Positions 42,116 to 54,600 of a stretch of DNA of 64,000 bases are shown piece after piece (the first letter of the stretch is position 1; each line of letters begins with the position of its first letter). The notes under the pieces were generated by a model. It did not search any database and had not been told where the DNA came from. It saw nothing but the letters and a program-made list of their open reading frames with translations. The stretch is from Symsagittifera roscoffensis. Lineage: Eukaryota; Xenacoelomorpha; Acoela; Convolutidae. The translations under genes and the position numbers were made by a program. The stretch is from NCBI RefSeq assembly GCF_963678635.1, contig NC_087062.1, positions 94,461,845 to 94,525,844 of the forward strand, read 5' to 3'.

Positions 42116-45100
42116 TGAGCACATCGACCAGGGTTCTGTGCTAGTAACCCTTTATTATAGCTTTGTCTCTAGGAAATGTCTTGCCTCCATTTGAAAAAAA
42201 TTTAGCCTCATTTTAACATCGAATTTTTTCTGAGCAAACATTTTTGATGTGGTAACTCTGCGGTGAAAGAAAAACTTGAACTTACAAGGGAATTATTTCC
42301 TTCTTCATAATGATCTATTGTCCTTGATTATTTGTTCAGAAGCGATCCTGCGGGAAACTTCATGCCAGAAACTGTTATTTAGAGAGTCGAACTGAGAATT
42401 TAAATTTCAGATACCGTGGTAAATACCAGAAAGAAAGTCTATTCAAATGAACTTTCTAATAGTGTCCTGATGACAGCCGAGTCAAATTGATAAATGACGT
42501 TTTAATCCACCCAAGATGAAACAAATGGTCTTTCTGTGGATGAAAAAAAAATAATTAATATTCACATAAACTACGACGATGACTGTATAAAAAACTGAGA
42601 ATACGATATTTGAACTAATACAGAGTGGTCTTAAAATTGGCTGGAACGATTTTGAAAGAAAGTGTAAATTATCCGTTGATATTGGAGCCTATAAATTCTT
42701 GAAGTTTTTTTGTTATTTGCATTAGCCAAAGAGGAAACGCCTCCGTTAAAATTAGTGAGATCGATTAAAGTCTAAAGCGAAATAGATAATTAAGCCTGCC
42801 CAGGAATAAGTAGCGGACCATTAGTGTATCTTCATTATCAAATTTCCTTCTATGAGCTGGATAAGAATGGGCGAAAAATAAAAATTAAAAAAGGGGCGAA
42901 ATGAACGAAATAAAAAGAGGTGGAAATTGTCAGAAAATATAAACTGCATTTGGTTTGCGTAATTTGAGCAGAATTTTGTGAATGGAGGTAGTTAAAATGG
43001 GACCGTAGAAGACCCAATTTAGCAAAATTTCAAGAAGTACTCAAAGGCAAACATTAAATTTGTTTTTGCAGCAAAGTAGTTGCAACAGGCAACACTACAC
43101 AGTGAAAAAATATCAGAAGTCTATACATTAAATATATATTTTTCCTTATGCAATTTACACATTTTCGGGTTGAGTTTCCGAAAGTCCTATAAGGGGCGTT
43201 TTATAAATACAGAAAAGACCATAAGGTGAATAATATAAAAACGGATGAAAGAATTATGCGTCTTTGGAAAAGTCAACCGACCGAAATCCAGTTGAAATTC
43301 TTTTACAAGTATGAAATCATAATTTAGTGCAATGTAAAATCCTATTGTTAAATCAAAGTCTGAGAAAAGGACAAAAATTTTTTTTTGATTTTCTGATTCG
43401 GTATATCGGTTTGTTAATGCTGGTTAGCAATTGCAAGCAAAGGTCAACGCGTTTGATACCAATTGACTTTGGAGGCAGCAAAAAAAGTGATTGGAATGAG
43501 AATAAAACTTTCAAGAATAGAAGGGTATTTTTTCAGTAACAGATTGCGAAATTCCAGGACCTAAAAAGGTGAAATTAAAAAAGATATATAAAAACACTTA
43601 CAAACCAAAAAAGCACTTTTGATCGTTGATATCTTTGGGTTAAAATTCTTCTGAATGGGTTGGTTTTTTTTTTTGCAATGGCTTCAATTGGCAAAATAGG
43701 AAGAGAAAAAGAAATTGATTCTAGCCAGTACTCAAACACTTGCTATAGCTCTCTTTGAACCAAGTTGATTTGTTTTCACGCAGTGAGAAAAAGAGAAAAA
43801 ACAAAAGACCCAAATCCCTAGTCAATTATGGCCCGGTACCCTTCAAGAAATTTTCGTCCTTAGCGCGTCAAGGCTAATTACTTAGGGAACACCGAATCGA
43901 TCAAACAGAATCAATAAGAAAAAAACAGCAGCAGCCAAATTTTACCTTCGTCCCAAAATGTTCTCTCTTTTTTTATCATTTCCCTGATCAATTTGTTAAA
44001 TTAGTTTACCGAGCTGTAAATTGAAGAATGTTGCACAACAAAACAACGAAGACTCAGCGTGAACTGCAGGGGCTGCGTGTAGTGCTCAGCCCATTACTAA
44101 ACTTTGGGGGAAATTTCGAATTATGAAAATAACTGCGAAAAAGTAGCGGCAAAATGGCGCAAAACGCAAGGGGTAATCACATCTTCAGCTAAGCTGATTA
44201 AATTTCAGGGTGGAAAATATCGGAATATGACGGACAGAAAATGAAGAGGAAGGCTTGATATTAGTGATACATGGCATAATTAAACAGCTAGAAGCAGGAA
44301 CTTAGCAACCTTATGCTAAAGGACTTCTTGAAAGGAATTTTCAATTAGGTAAATGGAAAAAAACGGCAACTCTTCATTTTCAGCGCTGACAACACAATAA
44401 AAATCAGACAAAATTTGCTGTTTTCAGATTAAAAAAAGGTTTCTTGTTCTCACTTTTGAAAAACAGGAAATATAGGTGGGAGAAACCAATGCTTTTTGGG
44501 CAATCAACTAAAATATTTCATAACCGGGGGTAAAAAACTCGTATTTTCATCATCGACAAAGAGCATTAAAACACCAGATGTCAGAAGTTTCATCTGGCGT
44601 AAGAAATGTGTCAAATTTGCATAGCCTGCAGCTTACATATCTCGATATCATTGTAAACGCCTCTTTCGAAATGATAACTTGGAATTTCAATTAGCTCTGG
44701 AGCACTGATTCAGCGGCGAGCTTTGTCGCGAGAGGGGTTGGGTTGCTTCTATCTCAGCCGACCTTGAGAAATAAATTAAACACGATTTGTTTGGATTAAC
44801 TCTAGCGTTACAAAACTTATCTCCCAAAAATTGTAAAGACTGTTATTGAGTTTCCATATTTGACAACAAATTCTTAAAATAATATTGATTACGGTTGATT
44901 TAAGGATTTCTCGGAGGAAGGGCGTCTCAAAACATTTTCAAGTTAATTTCATTTAATTTAATTTTGCTAATGACGCTTTTCTGTCAAAGTCAGAGCTGCA
45001 GTTTTTGTTTTTTTTAACTCGTCTTTCAATATTTTGCAAGTTTCCAAAACTAAGCCTCTCAAAAGCGAAGATTCTTTTCATTGTTTCGACGAAACAGTCC

Positions 45101-45295
45101 TTTTACATTCAAATAAGATTTTTTTTTCAAAATTCATGTTTAAAATCATAATTTTTTGGTGGCAAAATGTGCTCAAAAATATTCAATTTTTATGGAATGG
45201 TATAACTAGCATTCCAACTGCTGCTCCGGATGATTGAAGTAACTTTTTTAAACTAGAACGTAAAAAGTAACCATAAAAAGTAATAAAATGTTAAA
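42116..45295. other. Unassigned AT-rich DNA
   Basis: No gene in 3.2 kb. Base composition is even and repeats are weak. The ~70-codon frame at 43,327-43,539 has no motif. Confidence 0.45.
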
Positions 45296-45299
45296 ACTT

Positions 45300-45640
45300 T
45301 TTCGCTAATCATTTCAAAACTTTTAAAAATGAAATTTTGGTAAACTGAAAAACTTTTTTTTTGTTGATATATAACGTTTTCCAAGGATTCCCATAGCTCT
45401 ATATGTAAAGGTATTTAAAATTTCTATATCTAAAGATTTCTTTGGGTCTAATAAACTAGCTTCTTCAAGTCATTTTGTGCTTCTGCTCTAAAGTCATAAA
45501 ATTATTCCGAAAAAATTAACCGCAACCAGTTTTTGTGAGAACAATTGTTCTCTTCGTTTTTTGAGGGTTCTGTCTTTTCGAAATACTTCGATGACAAAAT
45601 TTTTTTTCTACGCGCAATGCGTTTTCCTAAAAAATAGTTT
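45300..45640. repeat. Diverged dispersed repeat (partner at 46,970-47,280)
   Basis: The blocks 'ttcgctaatcatttcaaaac', 'ccaaggattcc'/loss, and 'tgttctcttcgttttttgag' recur in order at 46,972-47,245. Similarity is patchy. Orientation is the same, about 1.65 kb apart. Confidence 0.5.
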
Positions 45641-45689
45641 TAAAAAAGCATACTATTTGATTAGAAATACAAAACAAGGATATCCGGTT

Positions 45690-46090
45690 ACTTTAATGTA
45701 GCAGAGAATGTTCCGTCCGCAGAGAATTTTTTTTCAAATTGGTGTCGTTTTTTCTGAATGTTGTGATAAAAAGATCTGAATAAAAACATACAACTTAGGC
45801 ATATTTGAGAATCCTAGTAAAATAAGTCAATTGGAAACAGTTTTTGAAGAAAAAGGACTAGAAAAATCAAAAAAAATTGAAAAAGTTTCATAAATTTTTT
45901 CAAAATTTTTTCCTGAAACTTTTTGAATTTTCAAGTTTTTGATTCCCAAAATTGCGCTAAAAACAACAAAACCTTTTTTTGAGTAAAATTGAGTTTTCAC
46001 AGCTTAAATTAAGCTTACATAACTTACATATCACTTGACCCATTCCGATGATTGTTTGTGGTACCTGATTTTGCATTGAAAAAAAAATTA
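45690..46090. repeat. Diverged dispersed repeat (partner at 1,665-2,400)
   Basis: This contains 'tatccggttactttaatgta', 'gtcaattggaaacagttttt' and 'gatgattgtttgtgg' in the same order as the window start. The 836-bp duplicated unit itself is not present here, so the duplication at 1-1,664 may have affected a member of this family. Confidence 0.4.
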
Positions 46091-46969
46091 AAAAAAATTT
46101 AAACACCCGAATAAAAGGTTCATCCCCATTTTCAATGGTCAAAACAAAAACCCGGCGGATGATTGAGAAATTAAAGTTTCAAGGATGTGGACTATTTTGC
46201 ATGGTTTTTTGAAGTCGATTTTTGTCGCAAAAGCAAGATTTACTAACCTGATGATTTTTTTTGTGTATCTGGCCACAAACAGTCTGTAAGCTAAAGTCAT
46301 AAAAGAGAAAACCTTTGATGTAAAATGATTTCAATGACCTTTAAATGCTTCTGCCGGTAAAAAGACATAAGTAATTAAAGTAAAAAGGGGCCGATCGTTT
46401 TGTAATTTAACAATCAAAGATATTGAACACCTTTTTCGAAGTTATCATTGTTCGTTTATGCTTAGATAAAGAATGGTAATATACGCATATTCAAAATCTT
46501 CTAAGCGACAGCGTGAAAAAACTTACCGAAAAAATTGATAAGAACTGTAACGCCGCGTTTGTTGTTTTGCTGTAAAAACTTTTTTGTTACCATATCTATT
46601 CCAAATATTTGTATCTCAACAAGAATTACACAAATTTTTCAGTTGCATAAGTAATTTATAAGGAAATATCTCGAAGTAAATGAAGTAGATAAATATTGGC
46701 TTGGTTTTTTTTCTGTAGTAAGCTGCATAAGAACTTCAGCTGTAATGGATATAACGTTTGATTTTTTGTTAACTTGTCAGAAGCTTTTATTTCCTCAGTC
46801 AAGCAGTCCAAACGAAACTGCGCGTGAATTATGAAACGCTCTCCCTAAAATGAACATTGCCATTGAATGTTTATTTACAGCAGATTTTTTAAAAGGCTAC
46901 TTTGAAATGAGTATTTTGTAGGATTACGCTGGCATATTTTGTCTAATCTTTTTATTTAAACGAAATCTG

Positions 46970-47280
46970 TTTGCTAATCATTTTTTCAAAGCCTTTAAAA
47001 CGAGATTTTTCGGTACTTAGAAAAAATCTTTTTAATGGATAAAATTTTTTGCTCTGGTAGAGAAGGCAAAGATTTGCATATTCATGAAAAAATGGCTAAC
47101 TTGCTCAGGTCATTTTGAGCGTCCGAGCTGATTATAATTCATAAGAGAATCATTCAGGAGAATTCAATTTCCTCGAGTTTCCTCCGCGGCAATCAAATTG
47201 TTTTTAGAGAAAAACTGTTCTCTTCGTTTTTTGAGGGCTCATTTTTTTTTCATTTGCTGCGTTCTTTTTTATCATTAATA
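46970..47280. repeat. Diverged dispersed repeat (partner at 45,300-45,640)
   Basis: This matches the 45.3-kb stretch in patches, best in 'actgttctcttcgttttttg' and 'gctaatcatttt'. No coding sequence. Confidence 0.45.
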
Positions 47281-48136
47281 CTTCGGGAACATAACAAATT
47301 GTAAATATTTCGCTTATGTTTCTAAGCAAACGCATAGATTTTTTTGAATAATAATCCAAAAAAGACATGCAATGCACTCTTTGAAAAAATATGTATAACC
47401 CAACCGCAAATGAAATTTAAAAAATTTAGTTGGAAATGGTCTTTATTGTATTTTTTCTGTGATACATTTTTGTTTGGGGCTTAAGAGTTTAAATTTTTCC
47501 GCTCCGGTTGTCAAAATATACAAATTACGACGGCGAAGTGTAATTTGAAGTCAAGACTTTCCAAAAAAAATAGTCAAAAACAGTATTTGTGTCATGTTGA
47601 AAATTTGTTTTGACCTCGTACCCGTATGTGACATTTAAACAACAGCGTGATAACTTATCGTACATGCCATTGTGGTCTTAAATTCCCACAAAATATTCAT
47701 TTGACACTGTATATCTCTAAATTATATTCCAACTTCTAAAATTAATCATCTTAAGATGATTTATCAGGAATATAAAGATAAATTTTTTGTTCCAATCAGA
47801 TTTCACCAGATATCACTTCCAAAAAAAACTTTGAAATAATGTTTTTTTTTACGCAAGGCACGAGGGCAATGACCATTTGACGTCACAGATTTATCAGTTC
47901 AGTTGATTTGAAACAAACACTTTGTTATTTTGGTATTTGAGGATTTGTTAGATGGATGTAATATTTCAGCCAAAATGACATGATGGCGGATATTTTGCGA
48001 AAACAATTCATGATCAGATCGGGTATTTTTTGATTGAATTTTTTGATTGCTGATCCCATTTTTTGTGCGTCCGAGAGACTAAAGAAAATTGAAAACGAGC
48101 TACAAATGAATTCATCAATAAACAAAAAATATTATA
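47281..48136. other. Unassigned AT-rich DNA
   Basis: No gene or clear repeat. Confidence 0.45.
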
Positions 48137-48144
48137 GAAATTAG

Positions 48145-48437
48145 CAAGGGCGCAAACACCCAAACCCCCCCCCCACACGCACACAGGGGTTCGACCCCCT
48201 GCCGACCTAAAGGGTCCCCCTTTTGGTACTTTTTAAGAAATCCACTTTTGGCTGACCAACCTTCAAATTTTTAACCGCGTTTTTCAAGTTAAATTGTTCT
48301 AAAAACATCAGTTCGACCTGTTTTTTTTTCAAAAAATTGCCGGCGGCGCAAACTTTTTTGCCAAAATACGGTCTGCTAGTTTTCTGTGAGCGGTCAAAAA
48401 TCGAAAACTATATTTGGTCGATCTAGATCCGCCCCTG
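48145..48437. mobile_element. hAT-like MITE, 293 bp
   Basis: Left end 'caagggcgcaaac' and right end 'tagatccgcccctg' are imperfect inverted repeats. Flanks 'gaaattag' (48,137-48,144) and 'caaattag' (48,438-48,445) agree at 7 of 8 bases. Inside, 'aggggttcgaccccctgccg' and 'ggctgaccaacctt' are shared with the copies at 38.3 and 60.2 kb. Confidence 0.8.
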
Positions 48438-48470
48438 CAAATTAGCCTAAAATGAAAACGCTTCATTTTT

Positions 48471-49694
48471 GTTCCGACTTTCGATACGAAATGAATGCTC
48501 GGGGTGGGTTTTATTTTTAACGGAATGCTCGGGGTGGGTTTTATTTTTCTTCAGACAAATTTCGACTTTTTAACTAGCCATTTATGACGGAATTTTTTTA
48601 ATAACATTCGAAAGGTATTGTTGTTCTGAGTTTAAATTTGAAAAGATATTTCACCTGTGATCGTTTTTTGTAAAGTTATGGGAGTTTAAAGATTGGCATT
48701 TTGGCCAATTTGGGACAATTAACGCGCGATATATTTCGCGCTATTAACGCGTAAGTGGAGATGTAATCCGTCTTAGAAATCATTCCAAATTGGTTGAAAG
48801 AAGCTTATTTGCCATAATTGATTTGTTACAAAGAGCAAAACCTATTTTTTTGTACTTGATATGGCGTGTGGAAAAAATGTGCGCAGGACAAAAATTAGCC
48901 GGACCCAAAAAAACTAAATACCAAAAACTCGACAAAAACTTGATCACTATGATTAAATCAAATCAACCCAACGATTGGGTTTTTGAAAGGATGTAGTTAT
49001 AATATTAAATTATAATCAGATTTTTCTTTTCTTTTTAATTTTCAAATTTATTCCATATTGCCAAGCTATAAAAATTTTCCAAGTCAATTAATTTCCTTGA
49101 TTTTTCAAAATTTAGCTGGAGTCGATTTGAAACCGGCAAAATAATGAATACATGCAAGGTGTTGAACCCTAGATATACCCGTTATCATATTTACCCGAAT
49201 TTCAACTTTTTTCAGGAAATTGGAAAAATTTTTGTGCCGCCGGATATTCGATCCTTTGATCTCTAGAGTTTGAGACTAACGCTTTAATTACTATACCATG
49301 AGTCCTTTGATTTTCATTCGAATTATTGTTCCAATTTTGGCTCTTTGATCTTTAATTGCCCCTGTTTGAATTTTCAAAGCGTAGATCAATTCTGTTGGCG
49401 CCAAAAGATCAAGGTCAAGAAATTCAACTGGTTTTGGACTGTTTGTATGGGACTGTTTTTTAGAACCTTTTTTTGATGTTTTGGACTCTTTTGTATGGGA
49501 CTGTTTTGTATGGGACTGTTTTGTATATGCACCGTGGGGTGATGCTTTTCATAAAAAATTTCAAACTAAAAAAAAAAAAACAATTTTTCATTTAATTTTA
49601 TTACATTTAATTTTTTGATGCTATTACTGCTCCATAAAACCTTAAAAGGCAGTCGGAACATTCAGGGCTGCGCCTTGATACGAGCAGTCTTGTT
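48471..49694 (+). mobile_element. Helentron-like element, copy F, with a 661-bp insertion
   Basis: Complete ends ('gttccgactttcgatacgaa' and 'gagcagtcttgtt') surround a copy interrupted at 48,872. The family sequence resumes at 49,534, the four bases 'gtgg' being present on both sides. Near the 5' end a 39-base stretch containing 'ggaatgctcggggtgggttt' is duplicated in tandem. Confidence 0.88.
48873..49533 (-). mobile_element. Unclassified 661-bp insertion with a tRNA-like part
   Basis: This is defined by comparison with uninterrupted Helentron-like copies. A 'gtgg' four-base duplication flanks it. On the minus strand 49,234-49,304 resembles a tRNA: B-box-like 'ggatcgaatatcc', an A-box-like 'gtatagtaattaaagcg' and about 71 bases in length. 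A 15-base unit 'gggactgttttgtat' repeats near the right end. It could be a tRNA-derived SINE or a fragment of another element. Confidence 0.5.
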
Positions 49695-51329
49695 TATACT
49701 TTACACTGAAAGCTATTGAATCACAACTCATTTTTTCTGTAAAACGTAAGAGAACACAATCCAATCGTACTTTTGCGTTGGAAAAAGGATTATAGAAACT
49801 GATGCAACAATTGATGCAACAATTGATGCATTTCTGACAGCTAGAAGCTTAGTTTATCAATCAAATTAGCTTGATGAATGACATTGTCGCTTGAAAACAA
49901 AGTATACCAAAACGTCCTCTAATATATTCTCGATAATGGAATACCTATTTAAGAATTTTTCATTGCTGCTCAAATCAAAACTGAAAAGAAATTTTTATGA
50001 TACATCAGTGCACACTAAAATTATATACTTTTAATGCTTAAGTGTTTGTAAAAAAAAATTGCTCAAATACAATGTTTTGTTATCAGGACATTCAGGTTAT
50101 AAAAAAAAATGAGTGCTCTTTGAGTGCTAAGTTTTAAGTGCGCTGACCTGTAATAATGTTAAGTTCTAAACCAATAAACCAAACCAACTTGAATCACAAC
50201 TGAAAAAAAATTGTACGGTCCATCATGCAAAAAAGTGTTAACTATTTTTACCATGTGCTAGACAAAAGGCTTCCCCTAAAGCATCGTTTAAAAGCAATTC
50301 AACATATACTAGCCTTGAAAAAAGAAATCGCTCCAAAATAACATGTTCGTTTTGGTCAACGTTTTTCAAATGAGCCAAGAATAAACTTTCCCGAACTAAT
50401 TTGTCCAAAATAGTAAGCTGATAAGAAAACATGAAGACATTTTTTAGCTTGAAAAGGTCGGCGAGGTTTTTTGGAAAGCTCGCCGCCCCTTTAAGAAAAA
50501 TTAAAGATCCACCAATCCGCCGCAGAAATAAGCTTAACAAAAAGATTTCAACGAAAGGGTAGTAATTAGTACTGCCTTTGAACAGAGGCGGATCAATTTG
50601 AAACTTATGTTTACTTTGGGAAGTAATTACTCCCGAGAGAACAATATTGTCATTATGGCACGCGTCTGCTGGAACTACTTGACGCTGAAGAATTTTCAAC
50701 CGAGCGGACAAAAAAAGTGAAACTTTCAATTTAACTACACTCAGAAGAAGTTAGAGCAGAACAATGCACGCATATCTTACCACCAATAGTCTTAATTCTC
50801 ATTATGATCACCAAGAATTAGCATAAAAGTGTAGACAAATATTGTCACCGGTGGCTATTGAGACTATTGAGGCTATGCAGACTAATGTGTGTGGAGGAAA
50901 ACACGATAATTCAGTAGTTTTTTGCCATTTTCGTTAAAATTATGCATATATTTTCAATTTCGTTTTTTTTCTTGTTAAGTTACCAAGATTACTGCTGTCG
51001 GATCATTCTGAGGCGCTTGCACAGCAATCCGCTATCGTTTTTTACTAATAAAATGGCAGAAAATAATATTAATTGTTTTCACAAATTTTGGTAACTTCAC
51101 ACTAAACTTTATAAACATGAAAAAATCTTTTGCAAACTAGCTCGCAGCGAAATTCGGCGGCATCAAACAGGGTTGTAAAAACTTGTATTTATATTTAAAA
51201 CAATATAATTTATTTTCAAGGTGTCTAGAGTGAAATTATTTATTTTTCTATCATTTTGTTAGAAAATTGCAGTGATGATGTCAAGGAGCGAGTTCAAATT
51301 GAAGATATCGACTTCCTGTGATCAAATTC
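49695..51329. other. Mostly unassigned DNA with an hAT-related patch
   Basis: A patch at 50,455-50,600 ('ggtcggcgaggttttttgga', 'gaacagaggcggatcaattt') recalls the CAGGGGCGGAT family. 'gatgcaacaattgatgcaac' is a three-unit 15-bp repeat at 49,800. 'gaggcgcttgcacagcaatc' at 51,012 matches 21.23 kb. The 163-codon open frame at 50,238-50,729 on the minus strand spans the hAT-related patch and is not a convincing gene. Confidence 0.4.
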
Positions 51330-51689
51330 AAAAAAAATTATATTTTACCTCCGATCATTTTTTAAAAAACTTTGGGGTTTGAAAATTGCTAAATTGGCCA
51401 TGTTCTGGACTAAATTATGCGCGCTTTGAAGAGTTTATTCATAATGCTGAGAGCGTAACGCGAATAACTTCTGCGTGGCGAATTATCCCGCACAACAAAA
51501 TCGTTCCAAATTGGATTGAGGCTAGCTAATTGGTCGCATTAATTTCGTACGACTCAAAATTTTAAACTATGATTTTTTCCAAAATGTATAGGTTTTCAGT
51601 ATTTTATTTTCCCAAAAACTATTTGATATGAACTAAAGAACAGTCGGAACATTCAGGGTTTTGCTCTAACTACAAGCAGTCTTGTTTTG
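51330..51689 (+). mobile_element. Helentron-like element, diverged 3' part (copy G)
   Basis: It contains 'ttacctccgatcatttttta', 'gcgcgctttgaagagtttat' (decayed core), 'aacagtcggaacattcaggg' and the end 'caagcagtcttgtt'. The 5' third is not recognisable. Confidence 0.65.
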
Positions 51690-54600
51690 ATCTTAGTGGT
51701 TGCATAGGGGGCTATTCTCGTGGGCGAAGGACCTTAAATAAAGTTAGTCGAAAGTCAATTTTCAAAAAGAATCAATTGTCATTCAATTAAAATGAATCAA
51801 ATGAAGCAATTTTTTGCATCTTTCTTAAAGAAACCCTTCAAATATAATTTTTTTTCCAATTCAACGGCGGTCCGTGACAATTTGAATTTTTTTCTGTCGT
51901 TTTTATATTCGGCCAATAGTAATATTAGGTCCCTGGATTTAATTTCTTTCAGGTTTTCATTTTTTCTTTCCAAATTTTAGATTACTGAAATCTGATTGGC
52001 TGAATTTTAATTTCAAGCGTTTGGTCCTTTGCTTTTGAGGGATTTCACCGGTCGCATAGTGTGTCTAATAAGTGAGCCCGGCTGTTAAGAAGGTGGATGA
52101 TGCCTTTGCGGTGTCAGAGAATTTGATGTCTCTGATTTATCAGCTTCGACAAGGTTCGATTAGGTGATGGGTTCGGACAGCCGTCCTGATTGGTTGACTT
52201 TTTCGACATTGTCTTCAATCTCTCTCTGATTGTTTATAGTCGATACAATTGATGAAAGCAAAAACGAATGTTTTCACCCTTAGACTGGATTGTCCCTTCT
52301 CATTTTATCGGCAACATTAAGGTAGTTTTAGCAGTGCAGTTAAGGTAGTGTTGCTGGCTACACAGTAGTTCTGGAAGTCACCAATACTGCAGTAGTATTA
52401 GTCGCCATGAGTTTATCTGGACTTTTAATGATCACTGTGTTTCTATGACTTCTAACTTCGGTATCTTTTCAACCTTGCTCGTTGATGATTGAGAAAAGGA
52501 AGTTATAGAGGTAACTTGAGTTCATTCAGGTTCAAAGTTTGATATACCGTTAGTAGATTCTTGAGTTTTGGAATGTTCTGGGATAAAGATAGAATCCGGT
52601 TTGGCTGTAATTCCCATAATGTTGATGTCGACGGTTATTCTCAGTCTGGTCTTTTGAGTTTCTTCTTCTTCTCTCAAAACTGTTTCTCTCGAGCTGCACA
52701 TGGCTGCGTTCCTCCTTCTTTCAATTTTGGGCTCCTCAAGTTTAGCCTGCTTGTTTCAACAAAAATGAACTGTTGTGAGCGCTAGAATTTTTTTAAAAGT
52801 AGTTTTTGGGCTTTTTGTGACGTAAATTTTTATCAATTGGCCTATCTTTCTCTGGCTAAGTTGTTTTCTCTCGGCGGGATTCGTGTTCAACGTCTTGATG
52901 GCTAAATGTCAATCTTGACTATAATCGCATGGTTTGATTATCTTTCTGTTTTGTCTGTATGTTTCTTGTAAAATGTTCATTTTTGTTCTGATCTTATAAT
53001 TTTCAAAAAAAAATAGTTCGACCAGTTTTTTTTAATTATGGCTTAAATAGTCGTTAGCGGTGCGTTTTTAACTTTAATGAGGTCATTCACACGTCTTCGA
53101 GTGCTAGTTGATGTAAATTTCGTAGCGTTGGTAAATTCATCCGATGAGGTTTCTTCAAATTGTCAGGAGTACTCCCATGCTCGGCTCATTAGCTTCTCTC
53201 TCTCCAAAGCATAACATACTTTTTACGTGACGTGTTTATGTTTGTTTAGATGGAGGTTATTTAAATTGTGCCAGATTTTATTAGATGTTTTGTCAAAGTG
53301 AGTTTCAATCAGTCGATAGTTTCTACCAAACAGTTCTAAGGCAGTTGAGCAATTTGAAAAATGGTAGTTCTTAAGATGATTTATGTTTTTCTTGGGACAT
53401 CACTAAGAGTCTCTCCTTCACCGTATCATTAGGCGCTCAACAAATCCTGCTCTGCTTGGGCCCCCAATGGGAAGATCTTTAGATTGATTTTGCAATCGTT
53501 CCAGAATTTTTTTTTTGCATCTGTAGCAATAAAACCATTTTTTGATCTATTTTGACGTTTCAGTAAATTCCATGCAGTGCTTTATTGTTTAGTAGTAATT
53601 CTATTTTGGTTTTTGCTGAAGTGCTTGTTGTTATCTGGGGTGGAGACGAATTTGAAATATAACTTCTACAAAAAAGCACACATCGATTGTTAAAACAAAA
53701 TAAAATGAGTTTAAAAAGATAACCGTTGCAAAGTCAAGTTCGATGTTTTCATTAGGTTCCACCACGAGGGGTGATGTTCCGACATCCGACAAAGTGAAGG
53801 TGTTTTGAGATTTTACATGCCTTCACACACTTCTACAATTATCAAAGTGAATTTAAATGTCGCGACAATCTTTTGGCCTCGACGCATACTGGGGAGCTAG
53901 ACTTATCATGGTACGTTGGCCAGTGCGGGTTTCGGTCAATTGAAATCTTGAAGTCTTAGTCTTGAGATAAGAGATCCATTGAAGTATAGGCAGTCTCCAT
54001 GTTTGTCTTTATAGTCAAAAACAAATTTAAAATGAACCCAGTTGGGCGATATCAAGTTTGCGGTTATCAAATATCGTTTTTTCAATCTTTTTCAGTATTA
54101 GATCTCGCTCCTTCAATGAAAAAACGGGTCAACATTCGAATCGAACATCAAACATTTCCTGCCATATAAAGGAAAAACTTAAGTTTTTGGTAGCGTTTCG
54201 GTTTTGTCAGGGAAATGGTATCGGTGAAAAACATACTTTTCGAGGTTTGTTTTACAGAAGTATTTTCTTCTAAATCAGTTGAATCAATATTTGATGAAAT
54301 TGAATCAGTCAGCTTTTTTGAAATTTCAAGAATACTTGAAAAGTCGATTTTTATAGTCGGTCGTACACAGTTTTGTTCTGCAGCGCAAAAATTGGCCTGT
54401 TTCAACTTTGCTTGATCTTGTTTTGCTTGGAGCTGTTCAGCAAAATATTCAACATTCTTCGCATTCACCTTTTAGTAAGTTTGTTCTTAAAAAATTGACC
54501 AATCATAACCTTGAGCAATTCCAATTTATAATTTATATTTTACTTTGTGGGTTGAAGCTACGACAATTTTTTGTCGTCCTCAGATTTTGGTGTAGATTTT

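Noticed and set aside
40179-42118. A real 400-600-residue repeat protein encoded by the satellite
   Set aside because: All three forward frames are equally open because the 31-bp monomer lacks stops; there is no start context, splice site or domain to favour one frame.
50238-50729. A 163-residue host gene on the minus strand
   Set aside because: It crosses a patch related to the CAGGGGCGGAT element family, lacks a motif and has patchy composition.
54148-54468. A coiled-coil host protein
   Set aside because: Only 106 codons, no splice signals I can trust, and the plus strand is also open across the same bases; kept only as part of an unassigned region.
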